In this document: one piece after another, positions 1-8,244 of the stretch
Numbering within the stretch: the stretch's first letter is position 1
How the letters are laid out: the number at the start of each line of letters is the position of its first letter
From: an uncultured Bacteroidota bacterium
GTDB lineage: Bacteria; Bacteroidota; Bacteroidia; Bacteroidales; UBA12481
Reading direction: 5' to 3'
DNA length: 56,200 nt
NCBI GenBank assembly: GCA_903851365.1
Contig: CAINOB010000092.1
Location: 1-56,200 of the forward strand
Made by a program: the position numbers and the translations under genes
Notes under the pieces: model-generated
Databases searched by the model: none
The model's input: the letters and a program-made list of their open reading frames with translations, nothing else
Told to the model about the DNA's origin: nothing

Positions 1-305
1 AACATCTTTTCAGGTCTGCCGGGAACAATGAAACCGCGTTGGCTCTCAGGCGGGTTGTTGCCTAAGTCCTTGTGCTGGTCTCCGGGCTGACCGGGAACGA
101 TCGTCCCGTCTGCCTTCTTGAGTGCGGGCACGAGGAAGGGCATGTTGTCGCCTTGCGGGGCAATAGAAGCGGCCTTGTCGGCATGAAAGTTTGGGCTTTG
201 CATCTGATTTTGCAGGATGCCAAAAGCCTGTTCTTTGGTAGCGCCGTCCGGCCCCCTGACGGTGTATTTAGCGCCTTCCGGGCTGGTGAATGTAAATTCA
301 GCCAT
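1..305 (-). CDS. Phage-like hypothetical protein, 3' end outside window
   Basis: The reading frame starts with ATG at 305 and stays open to position 1, giving 101 codons. The N-terminus reads MAEFTFTSPEGAKYTVRGPD and continues with GATKEQAF, a short beta-rich opening. From memory I associate this opening with virion or ejection-type proteins of proteobacterial phages; that is recollection, not a search. The rest is rich in Pro, Gly and Asp (IVPGQPGDQHKD, GFIVPGRPEK). It begins one base after the stop of the preceding small frame (TGA-A-ATG), as in tightly packed phage genes. It lies where the rest of gltB should be, so it is foreign to the locus, either by insertion or by assembly error. Function is not assignable. 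Confidence 0.5.
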   Translation of the reverse strand, partial: MAEFTFTSPEGAKYTVRGPDGATKEQAFGILQNQMQSPNFHADKAASIAPQGDNMPFLVPALKKADGTIVPGQPGDQHKDLGNNPPESQRGFIVPGRPEKM

Positions 306-306
306 T

Positions 307-513
307 TCAGTGAACCTCTACGGACCAACCAGAGGGGAGCTGCTTCGGCCCATCAGAAGACTGAGTGCCGCCACGTTCATCACGGATGCTTTGCCGAACT
401 TTGCCGGGAGAACGTAGGGCAGCCTGGATTTCACGGTCGGCAATGTCCAACACCGCATTCAACTGATCCTCAGATGAGACTTTTGAGAACACTTCGCGGG
501 CGTGCTCTTTCGG
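307..513 (-). CDS. Phage-like hypothetical protein fragment, 5' end lost at junction
   Basis: This open frame ends with TGA at 309-307 and can be read upstream to about 513, where the sequence becomes gltB. The visible peptide begins PKEHAREVFSKVSSEDQ and includes AVLDIADREIQAALRSPGK, a helical, charged stretch, then a polar tail ending WSVEVH. The first in-frame start inside it is GTG at 492, but the frame continues without a stop to the junction, so the true start is probably missing. It is tightly coupled to the next frame at 305. I do not recognise the family. It is assigned to the same foreign segment because of the spacing and the shared break point. Confidence 0.4.
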   Translation of the reverse strand, partial: PKEHAREVFSKVSSEDQLNAVLDIADREIQAALRSPGKVRQSIRDERGGTQSSDGPKQLPSGWSVEVH

Positions 514-1015
514 CCTGCTTACGCACGAGGTAGAGTTTCTGCTCCAGCTCTTCCTGCTCGAGGTTGGCCTTTATAAACACCTGGATGATATAGGGTTCCG
601 TTTGCCGGGCGATTTCTCCGGGCACCTGGCTATCCACCTCCACATCGCGGTATCCAATCAGCTCGAGTCCCTCCTGATGTATAAACCGGGTGAGCACCTC
701 CTGACACAGGGCTGCCTCCTTGCGGTTTTGTGGAAGAAAGATGAGTCCTGTGCCGTATTGTCCAGGAATGGGAAGTTCTATGCCGAGCACTTCGCGAATA
801 TACTGATCCGGAATTTGCAGGAGCATGCCTGCTCCATCGCCTGTTTTATTGTCGGCGCCAGTGGCACCTCGATGGTCCATATTTTCCAATACCTGCAGTC
901 CGCGCTCGATGATATCGTGCGATTTATGGCCCCGTATATGCGCCACAAATCCAATTCCACAGTTATCATGCTCATTTGCAGGGTCATACAAACCCTGTTT
1001 CTTTGGTAAACCCAT
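470..1015 (-). CDS. gltB: Glutamate synthase large subunit, N-terminal fragment
   Basis: This is the start of the NADPH-dependent glutamate synthase (GOGAT) alpha subunit, whose N-terminal class II glutaminase domain releases ammonia from glutamine. Visible hallmarks are the catalytic Cys in EHDNCGIGFVAHI, then MDHRGATGADNKTGDGAGML and the later IGYRDV block. ATG at 1015 (MGLPKKQGLYD) fits the family better than an upstream TTG at 1033. A full GltB is about 1500 residues, but family similarity stops after LYLVRKQAE near 510. The frame then meets a stop at 470 after about ten unrelated residues. The gene is therefore cut inside its first domain and cannot make a functional enzyme as assembled. 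The sequence beyond the break is phage-like. Confidence 0.85.
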   Translation of the reverse strand: MGLPKKQGLYDPANEHDNCGIGFVAHIRGHKSHDIIERGLQVLENMDHRGATGADNKTGDGAGMLLQIPDQYIREVLGIELPIPGQYGTGLIFLPQNRKEAALCQEVLTRFIHQEGLELIGYRDVEVDSQVPGEIARQTEPYIIQVFIKANLEQEELEQKLYLVRKQAERARPRSVLKSLI

Positions 1016-1050
1016 TGAAAAGTATTTTTTCAATGATAAATGAAATATTA

Positions 1051-1066
1051 TGCATAAATAAATGCA
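1051..1066. promoter_or_regulatory. Palindrome TGCAT-N6-ATGCA upstream of gltB
   Basis: A perfect dyad with 5-bp arms lies 36 bp upstream of the gltB ATG. A second copy of the same arms with a 4-bp spacer lies at 1114-1127. Together they look like paired binding sites for a dimeric regulator of gltB. The regulator is unknown, and function is inferred only from symmetry and position. Confidence 0.35.
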
Positions 1067-1113
1067 GCAAATAAGCGGTTTTTGGATAATTTTGACATTA
1101 CAGTGGCTTATTT

Positions 1114-1127
1114 TGCATATTTATGCA
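1114..1127. promoter_or_regulatory. Second TGCAT-N4-ATGCA palindrome upstream of gltB
   Basis: The arms are identical to those of the dyad at 1051-1066, and the two starts are 63 bp apart. A longer imperfect inverted repeat also links the two places (GCAAATAAGC at 1067-1076 against GCTTATTTTGC nearer this copy). It sits in the 109-127 bp gap between the end of the lipoprotein gene at 1143 and gltB. Confidence 0.35.
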
Positions 1128-1142
1128 GTATAAATCAATTAT

Positions 1143-3575
1143 TTACTGCTTGCCAAAGAAGGTCACCCAGAGGTAGGGTACATCATCAGGATTATCGTAA
1201 TTAATGTCGGTCATTACAATGGTATAAGCATCCATATCAGGTGGAACACGATGATAGGTACTGCTGGCTCCTGAAATGTGGGACTTCACCTGGGCACCAT
1301 TCACGATAAATCGGGGAGTAATATCCGAGTAGTCGTAGGTTGGATCAAATGGAACGTTAGTCCCCGAGAGTGTTTTTTTCATAGTATCCTTGCCACCGTT
1401 GGATTTGGAATCATAGGTACCGGAGAAATTCGTGACCACCAGTCCATTGGCCGACACATCACCCTGGATCGTTCCTGAATAGTCAACATGATCGCCGTCG
1501 GAAGCATCGTAGGAATAGGCATAATCGGTGCTGAAGTGAGTACCCGTCCACTTTAACGGGCACTTAATGGTTGATTGGTAAGGAGGTTCATTATCGATAT
1601 CGACTCCGGAAAAGCAGACCCCGGTGTCATTGCATTTGATATCAGCGCTGAAAGTCAGATCGATCCAACGGCATTGCTGCAGATATCCAAGTATGCCGTC
1701 CTGAATACTGGCGCTGGCAGTAGCCTTGCCCATCTCCTTACCATTAGAATTATCTGTAAGGGTAACTGTAACTGTATATTCACCTTTTTTTGAAAACTTA
1801 TGGACCACGGTACTGTCATTCTGAACGGTGACCTCTTTGCTGCCGTCACCAAAATCCCAGACATATTTGGCATTTTTCGGGGCGGTACCATCGGTATTGG
1901 CAGTGATCTCCACATCCTTGCCAGGCTCTGCTCCAATAGGATTCGGAGAAATTCTCAATTTTGAAAAATAAATATTGAACCACTTAAAATCGACAAACAG
2001 ATTTCTCAGATTCCCATTTTTATCAACAGCACCATTTTTCTTTGCGTAGATATCGAACCCTATAACATTGAGCCCGGGTTTAAGAATCGTATAGCTCCCG
2101 ACACCACTCCAGGTATTGATTGGTTGCCCCTTATCGTTCACCATTACATGCCTGACTACGTGTTTACCGTTGGCCTCAAAATACATTTCAGCTTCCGGCA
2201 ACTCAACTTCGGTTCTTAACGTATCGCTATCGATGGAAAAGTTATCTGTCAGTTCCCTGTCCGGTTTTCCCTTAACCATGATTGTATATTCCGGGAATTT
2301 ATTTGGGTCAACGGTACCGATGGTAAAATTCAGCAGCTCGGCATATCTCCTGCCAATTTTGTCCCACTCAATATGTGCGGTTTTGGCCGAATAGGTAATG
2401 AAAGGATAAGGATCGGATGCAGCCTCTGCGTTGGCCATAGCCACATAAGGCTCAAACTTATCATTTACATAATTGATCTCCTGATCAAGCCCCGGCTTAT
2501 TAGGATCCGCAATGGACAGCCTCCCCCCGCTTATGGAAGCAGCATAACAGACGAGAGCATGTCCGCTGTAGATGGGAGTGCCATCGGTCCTATGACCTTT
2601 AATCCGGTAAATCCCGATTGCCTGGGGCTCCCCGGTCACGAGCATGGCTCCAGCTATCGTGTACATTTTCAGTTTATCGGTCTCGGGATTCAAATCAACA
2701 TTATTCCACATAAAAGTGTTAAGTGTTCCGCCAAAATCCAGATCCTGCTGAACGACAGAACTGAACCGGTATCCCCTTGCATTATCCTTATCATAGCCGG
2801 CCAGGTTGCTGAATTTTTCGAAAAGATTTCCTTCTGCAGCTTTCATTTCATAATAATACCACATGGAAGTATATGTCTGTCCGGCACAATGCCCACCAGG
2901 GGCAATGAAAGAGCCCCTGTTGACGAATTCCCAGTCATCGGTACCCGGTTTATATCCGGATGAGATACTTGCCAGACCTTTAAGCATACTTTCGGCAAGT
3001 GAAGTGATAATTATATTGGCACCAGTATTTATGAGTCCCATGCCGCTTTTCAGGGTTGAAGCCTGAGGTCGCAGCATATTTCCCGACATAAAGTGGCGGG
3101 TGGAGAGGGTAATGGAATTGGAGGTGACGGACTCAACTGGAATTCCCTCGAGTTTGCCTGTTGACATATCCACCATGAAGCCGATGGGAATGTGGCCCGC
3201 CGGAATGGTTACCGGCACCGTAACGTTTATAAGTTTATCGGAATACCCTCCATCACATTTAATGGTGATCATCGGGGATATCGGATTGAAATTGCTACCG
3301 AATGAATGGCTCTTGATATCAGCATAAGTTATCGTAAATGTCTCGGACGAAGCATAGGCACTATCAGGCACCACCACTTCGAGTCCGTCTACCGGGGTGC
3401 CCGGCATGGAGACAGTTATTGTCCCTCCCCCGGAGCCGATGGTTTTCGTAGTTACATCGATGGCGGTGCCGGTTTTAATATTTACGGGCACCTTATTGTA
3501 GTTGAGGTAATCATTCTTGCAGGCGGCAACCATGGTAAGTATGAGCAGAGCAACCGAGGGAGATATTAATCGCAT
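1143..3575 (-). CDS. Large lipoprotein with papain-like C-H-D triad and PKD domain
   Basis: An 810-residue exported protein with a lipobox ending MVAAC (Cys19), so probably membrane-anchored. Residues about 35-165 form a beta-rich segment resembling a ZU5/GAIN-type domain (GSGGGTITVSMPGTPVDG, later TLSTRHFMSG). The middle, about 175-400, carries Cys230 in PGGHCAGQTYTS, His339 in YSGHALVCYA and Asp357 in IADPNKPG, in the order and spacing expected of a papain or C39-like cysteine peptidase fold. Residues about 541-625 are a PKD domain (YVWDFGDGS). The C-terminal 180 residues are unassigned. Family name and peptidase activity are inference. ATG at 3575. It is separated by 100 bp from the gene upstream and by about 127 bp from gltB. 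Confidence 0.7.
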   Translation of the reverse strand: MRLISPSVALLILTMVAACKNDYLNYNKVPVNIKTGTAIDVTTKTIGSGGGTITVSMPGTPVDGLEVVVPDSAYASSETFTITYADIKSHSFGSNFNPISPMITIKCDGGYSDKLINVTVPVTIPAGHIPIGFMVDMSTGKLEGIPVESVTSNSITLSTRHFMSGNMLRPQASTLKSGMGLINTGANIIITSLAESMLKGLASISSGYKPGTDDWEFVNRGSFIAPGGHCAGQTYTSMWYYYEMKAAEGNLFEKFSNLAGYDKDNARGYRFSSVVQQDLDFGGTLNTFMWNNVDLNPETDKLKMYTIAGAMLVTGEPQAIGIYRIKGHRTDGTPIYSGHALVCYAASISGGRLSIADPNKPGLDQEINYVNDKFEPYVAMANAEAASDPYPFITYSAKTAHIEWDKIGRRYAELLNFTIGTVDPNKFPEYTIMVKGKPDRELTDNFSIDSDTLRTEVELPEAEMYFEANGKHVVRHVMVNDKGQPINTWSGVGSYTILKPGLNVIGFDIYAKKNGAVDKNGNLRNLFVDFKWFNIYFSKLRISPNPIGAEPGKDVEITANTDGTAPKNAKYVWDFGDGSKEVTVQNDSTVVHKFSKKGEYTVTVTLTDNSNGKEMGKATASASIQDGILGYLQQCRWIDLTFSADIKCNDTGVCFSGVDIDNEPPYQSTIKCPLKWTGTHFSTDYAYSYDASDGDHVDYSGTIQGDVSANGLVVTNFSGTYDSKSNGGKDTMKKTLSGTNVPFDPTYDYSDITPRFIVNGAQVKSHISGASSTYHRVPPDMDAYTIVMTDINYDNPDDVPYLWVTFFGKQ

Positions 3576-3675
3576 GGCGGGAATAGTTTGAAAGTTAGGA
3601 GCAAAGGAATTTAGGAGGTTAAGTCCTACTAAACTAAGTAAAATCCTTAATCACTGATTCCGATAGGGCAAAAAA

Positions 3676-5433
3676 TCATTTGTCTTTTACGCACCTCACC
3701 GAGTAGTAGCCTTCGGTAGTGACATCCCTGAATTGGACAGTACTTTCGTTACGGCGATATTGCATTACCCTGGCATTGCCGACAATCGGTGCCGTGAGGA
3801 AATAGGCCACCTTATAAAGGCTGTCGGGTTCGAATTCATTGTACTGGCCGTAATGGTGCCAGGCGGCAAATCCCCCTAAAAGAATATTAAAATCTGATTT
3901 TCCGCCGTAAGCCAGGGCAGTACCTGCAGTTTCGCGGCCCACTTCCTGCAGCAGCTCCGTCCAGTCGTCCATGGTAGGAATATGAAATCCACGCGGGCAA
4001 AGATTGCGCGTTTCGGTTTCGCCGGTATAGTCGGCTGCCACGGTGGCTGCATAATATAGCCGGCCGGTGACCGTGCAGATGGCAGGATTATCGTTGAAAC
4101 ACCAGCTGGGATAATAATCGCCGAAGCCAACCTGCTTCATGTCCCATTTCAGGTTTTCGCCCATCCACCATTGCTTGCCGATCTGAACGATTCCATACAC
4201 CTGCTCGTCGCGTACATCCTTTATCTGACTGGTAGGATTGGTATTACCGCTGACATTTATTTCGGTTGTTGCGATATCTGTCAGCCCGCCCATATCCATC
4301 ACCTGCACCTTCACTTTGTAAACGCCGGGAATGCTATATACGCGCTGGGCGATCTTATCGTAAGAATAGGGTGAATCCCAGTTACCATCACCATCAAAAT
4401 CCCATCGGACCTGCATTTCTGATGGCACATTTTCCGGATCGGAGGAGCTCCAGGCGCTGAATTCAAAAACACTCAAAATATTTCCGAACCGGATATTTTT
4501 CTCGATCCTGGCCGTAGGTTTTTTATTCGCCCTAGCCACCACCACTTCAAAAGTTTTTTCATTATACAGATTATCGGGCCCGTATACCCTGAGGCTCATC
4601 ATATATATGCCCTCTGCTGGCCGCAACCACACCAATACCGGATCGGCGGAGGATTCAGTCCAGGCTCCCCGAGGTTTTTTCCATGAATAGACAAATGATG
4701 TCCCGGGCGCCCCGGTATAGGAGCTGCCCGAGGCATCCATGCGCACTGTATCGAGGTCTGATGGATATTCAGGTGCAACGTGCCAGGCAGGAACGATCAG
4801 GGTATCGAGTCGGTTTACAATTATTTCTTTCTCAACACGCGCCCAGAGTTTTGAGGTATCTGCCACCAAAAGGTTGACCTTATAAATACCGCTGGCCGAA
4901 AAGGAATGATGAGCGATCGGGTTTCCTTTTTCCACGACATCAAATCGCTGGTCATTATTGAAATCCCACGAATAGGTAAGCATGGCGCCCGTTTCCTGGG
5001 CATCCCGGGTGCGGCTGGCATCGAAAGTGAAGACAGTCCGGAAGTTGCCGCTGTCGGGACTTACTGTAAAATCGGGTACCGGGGCCGAATATCCCTGCAC
5101 TACTTTTAGCTGGGCGGTGGCTGTGATCACCTGGCCATTGGCTGCCAGGGCACCCACTGTCACGGTTCGTACACCCGGCAACGTAAAGCTTTTCCGTATC
5201 CAGGGAACGGCGGAGTATTTGGTATCCCAGGTTTTATCGCTCTCCCAGTCCCAGCGAAAAACATAGAGGGTGGTATCAAGGTTGGCTGGTCCGGCGAGTC
5301 TGGCACGGCACAGGGTGCTCTCAATGGTTGAGGGTTTTACATTGGAGAATTCCACGGTCAGGGTAACCGGTACCTCCTCGCGTTTGCAAGCCAGGAAAAA
5401 TATCAGCACCGGTATCAGGAATCCTCTTTTCAT
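3676..5433 (-). CDS. Lipoprotein with PKD domains and C-terminal FISUMP domain
   Basis: 585 residues with lipobox FFLACKREE (Cys16). PKD-type Ig-like domains occupy roughly 110-400, marked by YSWDFNNDQRFD and VRWDFDGDGNWD. From about 410 to the end it carries the Fibrobacter-succinogenes-major-paralog (FISUMP) domain, recognised by the opening VYGIVQIGKQWWMGENLKW, the central NLCPRGFHIPTMDDWTEL and the closing YYSVRCVKD. Such proteins are surface or exported, often in adhesion or carbohydrate contexts, but no reaction is known. It is the last gene of a probable operon with the two lipoprotein genes upstream, with a 5-bp gap to the next one. Confidence 0.85.
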   Translation of the reverse strand: MKRGFLIPVLIFFLACKREEVPVTLTVEFSNVKPSTIESTLCRARLAGPANLDTTLYVFRWDWESDKTWDTKYSAVPWIRKSFTLPGVRTVTVGALAANGQVITATAQLKVVQGYSAPVPDFTVSPDSGNFRTVFTFDASRTRDAQETGAMLTYSWDFNNDQRFDVVEKGNPIAHHSFSASGIYKVNLLVADTSKLWARVEKEIIVNRLDTLIVPAWHVAPEYPSDLDTVRMDASGSSYTGAPGTSFVYSWKKPRGAWTESSADPVLVWLRPAEGIYMMSLRVYGPDNLYNEKTFEVVVARANKKPTARIEKNIRFGNILSVFEFSAWSSSDPENVPSEMQVRWDFDGDGNWDSPYSYDKIAQRVYSIPGVYKVKVQVMDMGGLTDIATTEINVSGNTNPTSQIKDVRDEQVYGIVQIGKQWWMGENLKWDMKQVGFGDYYPSWCFNDNPAICTVTGRLYYAATVAADYTGETETRNLCPRGFHIPTMDDWTELLQEVGRETAGTALAYGGKSDFNILLGGFAAWHHYGQYNEFEPDSLYKVAYFLTAPIVGNARVMQYRRNESTVQFRDVTTEGYYSVRCVKDK

Positions 5434-5438
5434 AATCC

Positions 5439-5870
5439 TTATTGAAACGACGGACTTTCGCGGATTACTTCACCCAGTTTTACCTCCACCCAATCGATGG
5501 CCCAGCGTACACCATAGCGCCCACCCGGGAATCCACCCCACAGGCAGCTGTCGCCCAGACAGCTGCAGGTAACGCCTGCCTGGTAATAATAGGTCCCCGG
5601 CGCCAGCACAAATCGATATAACGACTTATCGTCATATACATTAGCCGATGAAATAAATATACCTCGATAAAGGCTGTCGGCTGAACGGGCCAGGCTCAAA
5701 TCGATACGATGGATCCTTGGGGAAGGCAGTGAGGTGGTGGGCAGCTTAAAATCGACCTCAAGCACGCCGGTGGTTACCTTGGGAATCACCTCATCGGTTC
5801 CGGGAATTATGTTGCATTGGGTCATCGAAACCGTTATCAACAGTAACAGGAGGTATCGTATTGGCTTCAT
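5439..5870 (-). CDS. Small lipoprotein of unknown function
   Basis: 143 residues with a signal peptide ending in SMTQC (Cys19), so probably lipidated. The mature part is beta-rich and includes a Cys cluster, GVTCSCLGDSCLWGG, followed by GGRYGVRWAIDW. No family is recognised. Its ATG overlaps the stop of the DUF4249-like gene by ATGA at 5867-5870, so the two are translationally coupled and probably act together at the outer membrane. Confidence 0.65.
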   Translation of the reverse strand: MKPIRYLLLLLITVSMTQCNIIPGTDEVIPKVTTGVLEVDFKLPTTSLPSPRIHRIDLSLARSADSLYRGIFISSANVYDDKSLYRFVLAPGTYYYQAGVTCSCLGDSCLWGGFPGGRYGVRWAIDWVEVKLGEVIRESPSFQ

Positions 5871-6832
5871 CTGATAAATTTCATGTGGGCATATCGGGAG
5901 TCCGAAGTGAGGAGTCTATAGGTCAGATCGGACAATTCCAGGTTGGTAATCCGTTTATTGGACTTCGACGAGAAAATGCCGAATCCATTTTTAAAGGAGC
6001 TGTACGACTGTATTTCCCACGGCTGCGATCCGTTGTTATACAATTGATTATAGAGGCGCATTTCATCGCCATAAGAATAGGTACTAAATTCCAGACCGGT
6101 GATCCGCCGGTAATCACTACCTGAAAGGGTGTCGTAACGATTGAGGAGATCGCTGTAGAAACGGCTCGAGTTCAGAAGATACAGGAGGAGCTGACTATTG
6201 TTGGCCTCATACGTCTGCCCGCCGAAATTGAAATAATCGATTTTCAGCTCACTCCCGATATGTTCCTCGATCGTAAAAATAAAGTCGAACTGATGAAATC
6301 CGGAGTTAGGAGGCAAACGCAGCTCCACGATAAAATCGTCCATATCGGAAAAAGTGATCTTTCGACCGGGAATAGCAGCTGGCGTAAGGATTTCGGGATG
6401 TTCTATTGTTAAAGTGGAAGCATAGGTGTACATATTCCTGGTCGGGAAGTATAGATAGAGAAAGTATTTCACATTGGGAACAGGCTTAAGGGCAGCCTGA
6501 TACAAAGTGAACGACGGGTTTGAGAAATACCCCGTATCCTGGCGAATGGTATCGGCCTGATGAAAATTATAGACCACCGGGTTTTCTGTGTCTGTCCACT
6601 CCTCAATATAGATTTCTACCGGCTCAGTCCATCGTTGAATAGTCAGATGACCCAGTGTATCGTAACCTTTTGCGGGGAAGAATGATTTTGCCAGGCGCAC
6701 CTGCTGCAGGGAATCGTCCATATCCAGTATACAATAGACGAAAGGTAAGCCGTCGTTGACCATGTTTACCCGGACCTCATTCTCGCACGAAATGAGAAAA
6801 AGCAGGACGATAAAACACCAAACCTTGTGCAT
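5867..6832 (-). CDS. DUF4249-like lipoprotein
   Basis: About 321 residues starting at ATG 6832. A TTG three codons earlier is less likely because the ATG gives a clean signal peptide with lipobox FLISC (Cys16). The mature start LPFVYCILDMDDSLQQVRLA matches the pattern I know from the Bacteroidota DUF4249 family, in which a short beta strand is followed by a description of dependent residues. The family is usually found beside TonB-dependent receptors, but none is adjacent here. Instead it heads a run of two more lipoproteins. Function is unknown and the family call is moderately sure. Confidence 0.6.
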   Translation of the reverse strand: MHKVWCFIVLLFLISCENEVRVNMVNDGLPFVYCILDMDDSLQQVRLAKSFFPAKGYDTLGHLTIQRWTEPVEIYIEEWTDTENPVVYNFHQADTIRQDTGYFSNPSFTLYQAALKPVPNVKYFLYLYFPTRNMYTYASTLTIEHPEILTPAAIPGRKITFSDMDDFIVELRLPPNSGFHQFDFIFTIEEHIGSELKIDYFNFGGQTYEANNSQLLLYLLNSSRFYSDLLNRYDTLSGSDYRRITGLEFSTYSYGDEMRLYNQLYNNGSQPWEIQSYSSFKNGFGIFSSKSNKRITNLELSDLTYRLLTSDSRYAHMKFIR

Positions 6833-6847
6833 TTCACACAAAGGTAA

Positions 6848-8215
6848 TCAATGCCTTTCCAGATCGGGATATTTTTTATTAATAAGTTTACAGTCCGGAT
6901 CAGGCAGGTTTTTGAGTGGCAGCGGGGTATCCTGAGGTCTTGTCTGCTTCTGGTTGATCAGGCCCATGAGGCTCCAGTTGCGCGACAATTTTTGTGGTTC
7001 TTTAGCCGTAATATCGTAACGGGTAAAATCGATCACATTCTCTCCTCCCCCATTCAGATCCTTAAGTATTGCCAGGCGAAAATCCTTGTTCATGAACCAA
7101 CTGATTTCCTTGTCTTTATCGGAACCGCTGATGCCTGTTCCGATCTCCGTAAAACGATAATTCACCTTGTCGTTATTTTTGTATTCGTTTCTCCACAGTA
7201 ACCCGAATTCACCCTGGGTAATACATTGAGCATCGGGCCACCTGTGCCTGATTTCCTGCAACCATTGGGTGAGGCATTCCAGATGGCCAATGGGTTTAAT
7301 AAGTGACATTTCCCAACAATCGGTCACCCAGGCAAAACCATTTAGCTCAAAGCCTTTATCAAAATGTACTGCGGTTGTGGCGATCATTTGCTTCAGGCCG
7401 TTAACTGGTCCCAGATTACGGATCGTTTCGATCGGGCCCACGCCCATTCGGCTGTTAAAGCCACCTTTAAATCCTTCGCGCCGGGCGGCCAGAAAATCGC
7501 ATGTCCAGCCATCGAGGTTTACGCAATCGATAAAATCGGCTTTCGACTGGGCGGGTTTGCAAAAATGTTCTTTTGAGGGATAGTAAGGATAGCAGATTGA
7601 GCCATCGCCATCCTGATTATCAATTGCATACTGGCTCCAGATATTTCCCTGACATACGTGAATATTTTCTTTTTCAGCCAGATACTGAAGGTTGTCAGCA
7701 GCCAGAAAACCAGCGACCACGCTTTTTGGGCGAAAACCATTGCCCATGAATTCCGATACGCGGGCCAGGGCATCGTGCAGATCCTTGTTTACCTGCTCGC
7801 GTGAGTTGTATGCATTGGCAAAATATCCGCCCGGAATAAAGGTTACATCGTCGCCGTATTTCTGATGACACTGGCGGGCATAATCCCGAATCTTAATGTA
7901 TTCGGGCAGTTCGGTAAAGAGGGCTTGCCAGCTGAAGGCCCAGGTGATCCGGGCTTCGGGCCAGCCAGCGGTGATTGCATCGCGAAAAGCCTGAGCATAA
8001 GCAAGAGTATGAATATTGGCCTCGTCGTCGCCCTCATTCTTATCGCGGGTAACCTCAATCTGGTTGACTCGGACAACGGTGTTGAAGGTGAGGAAACGAT
8101 GGCCCTTAAGAGTTTGCGCTGAAGCGCAAAAAGGCAAGAAGGCAAGAAGGCAAAAAGGCAGGAAGGAAAGGCGAAAGGCACGAGGCGCATGGCGCAAGAA
8201 GGTTTTAAGTTTCAT
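6848..8215 (-). CDS. Exported DUF3863/3864-type protein
   Basis: 455 residues with a signal peptide ending ASAQ. The body has features of a TIM- or deacetylase-like barrel: GHRFLTFNTVVRVNQIEV, then ITWAFSWQALF, FIPGGYFANAYN, ICYPYYPSKEHFCKP, FDKGFELNGFAWVTDCWEM and ITQGEFGLLWRNEY. These resemble the Bacteroidota DUF3863/DUF3864 proteins, which have a solved fold but no known reaction. The signal-peptide region is encoded by a short-period repeat (8126-8202), giving the duplicated FLPFCLLAFLPFC. It lies 15 bp before the DUF4249-like start and 29 bp after the glycogen-binding-like gene. Confidence 0.6.
   Translation of the reverse strand: MKLKTFLRHAPRAFRLSFLPFCLLAFLPFCASAQTLKGHRFLTFNTVVRVNQIEVTRDKNEGDDEANIHTLAYAQAFRDAITAGWPEARITWAFSWQALFTELPEYIKIRDYARQCHQKYGDDVTFIPGGYFANAYNSREQVNKDLHDALARVSEFMGNGFRPKSVVAGFLAADNLQYLAEKENIHVCQGNIWSQYAIDNQDGDGSICYPYYPSKEHFCKPAQSKADFIDCVNLDGWTCDFLAARREGFKGGFNSRMGVGPIETIRNLGPVNGLKQMIATTAVHFDKGFELNGFAWVTDCWEMSLIKPIGHLECLTQWLQEIRHRWPDAQCITQGEFGLLWRNEYKNNDKVNYRFTEIGTGISGSDKDKEISWFMNKDFRLAILKDLNGGGENVIDFTRYDITAKEPQKLSRNWSLMGLINQKQTRPQDTPLPLKNLPDPDCKLINKKYPDLERH
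8126..8202. repeat. Short-period AAGGCA-type repeat encoding a signal peptide
   Basis: On the plus strand units of GGCAAGAA (8 bp) repeat, then drift into 7-bp units such as GGCGAAA and GGCACGA. On the minus strand it encodes the hydrophobic core of the signal peptide of the gene ending at 6848. It resembles the other short-period arrays in this window in unit length and degeneracy. Confidence 0.6.
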
Positions 8216-8244
8216 ATTAAAGGAATAAGTAGGTGTGTCAGGGG

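Noticed and set aside
1-513. A prophage as an established feature.
   Set aside because: Only two short frames are visible and no integrase or att repeat is seen; a contig chimera explains it as well, so it is reported as a junction only.
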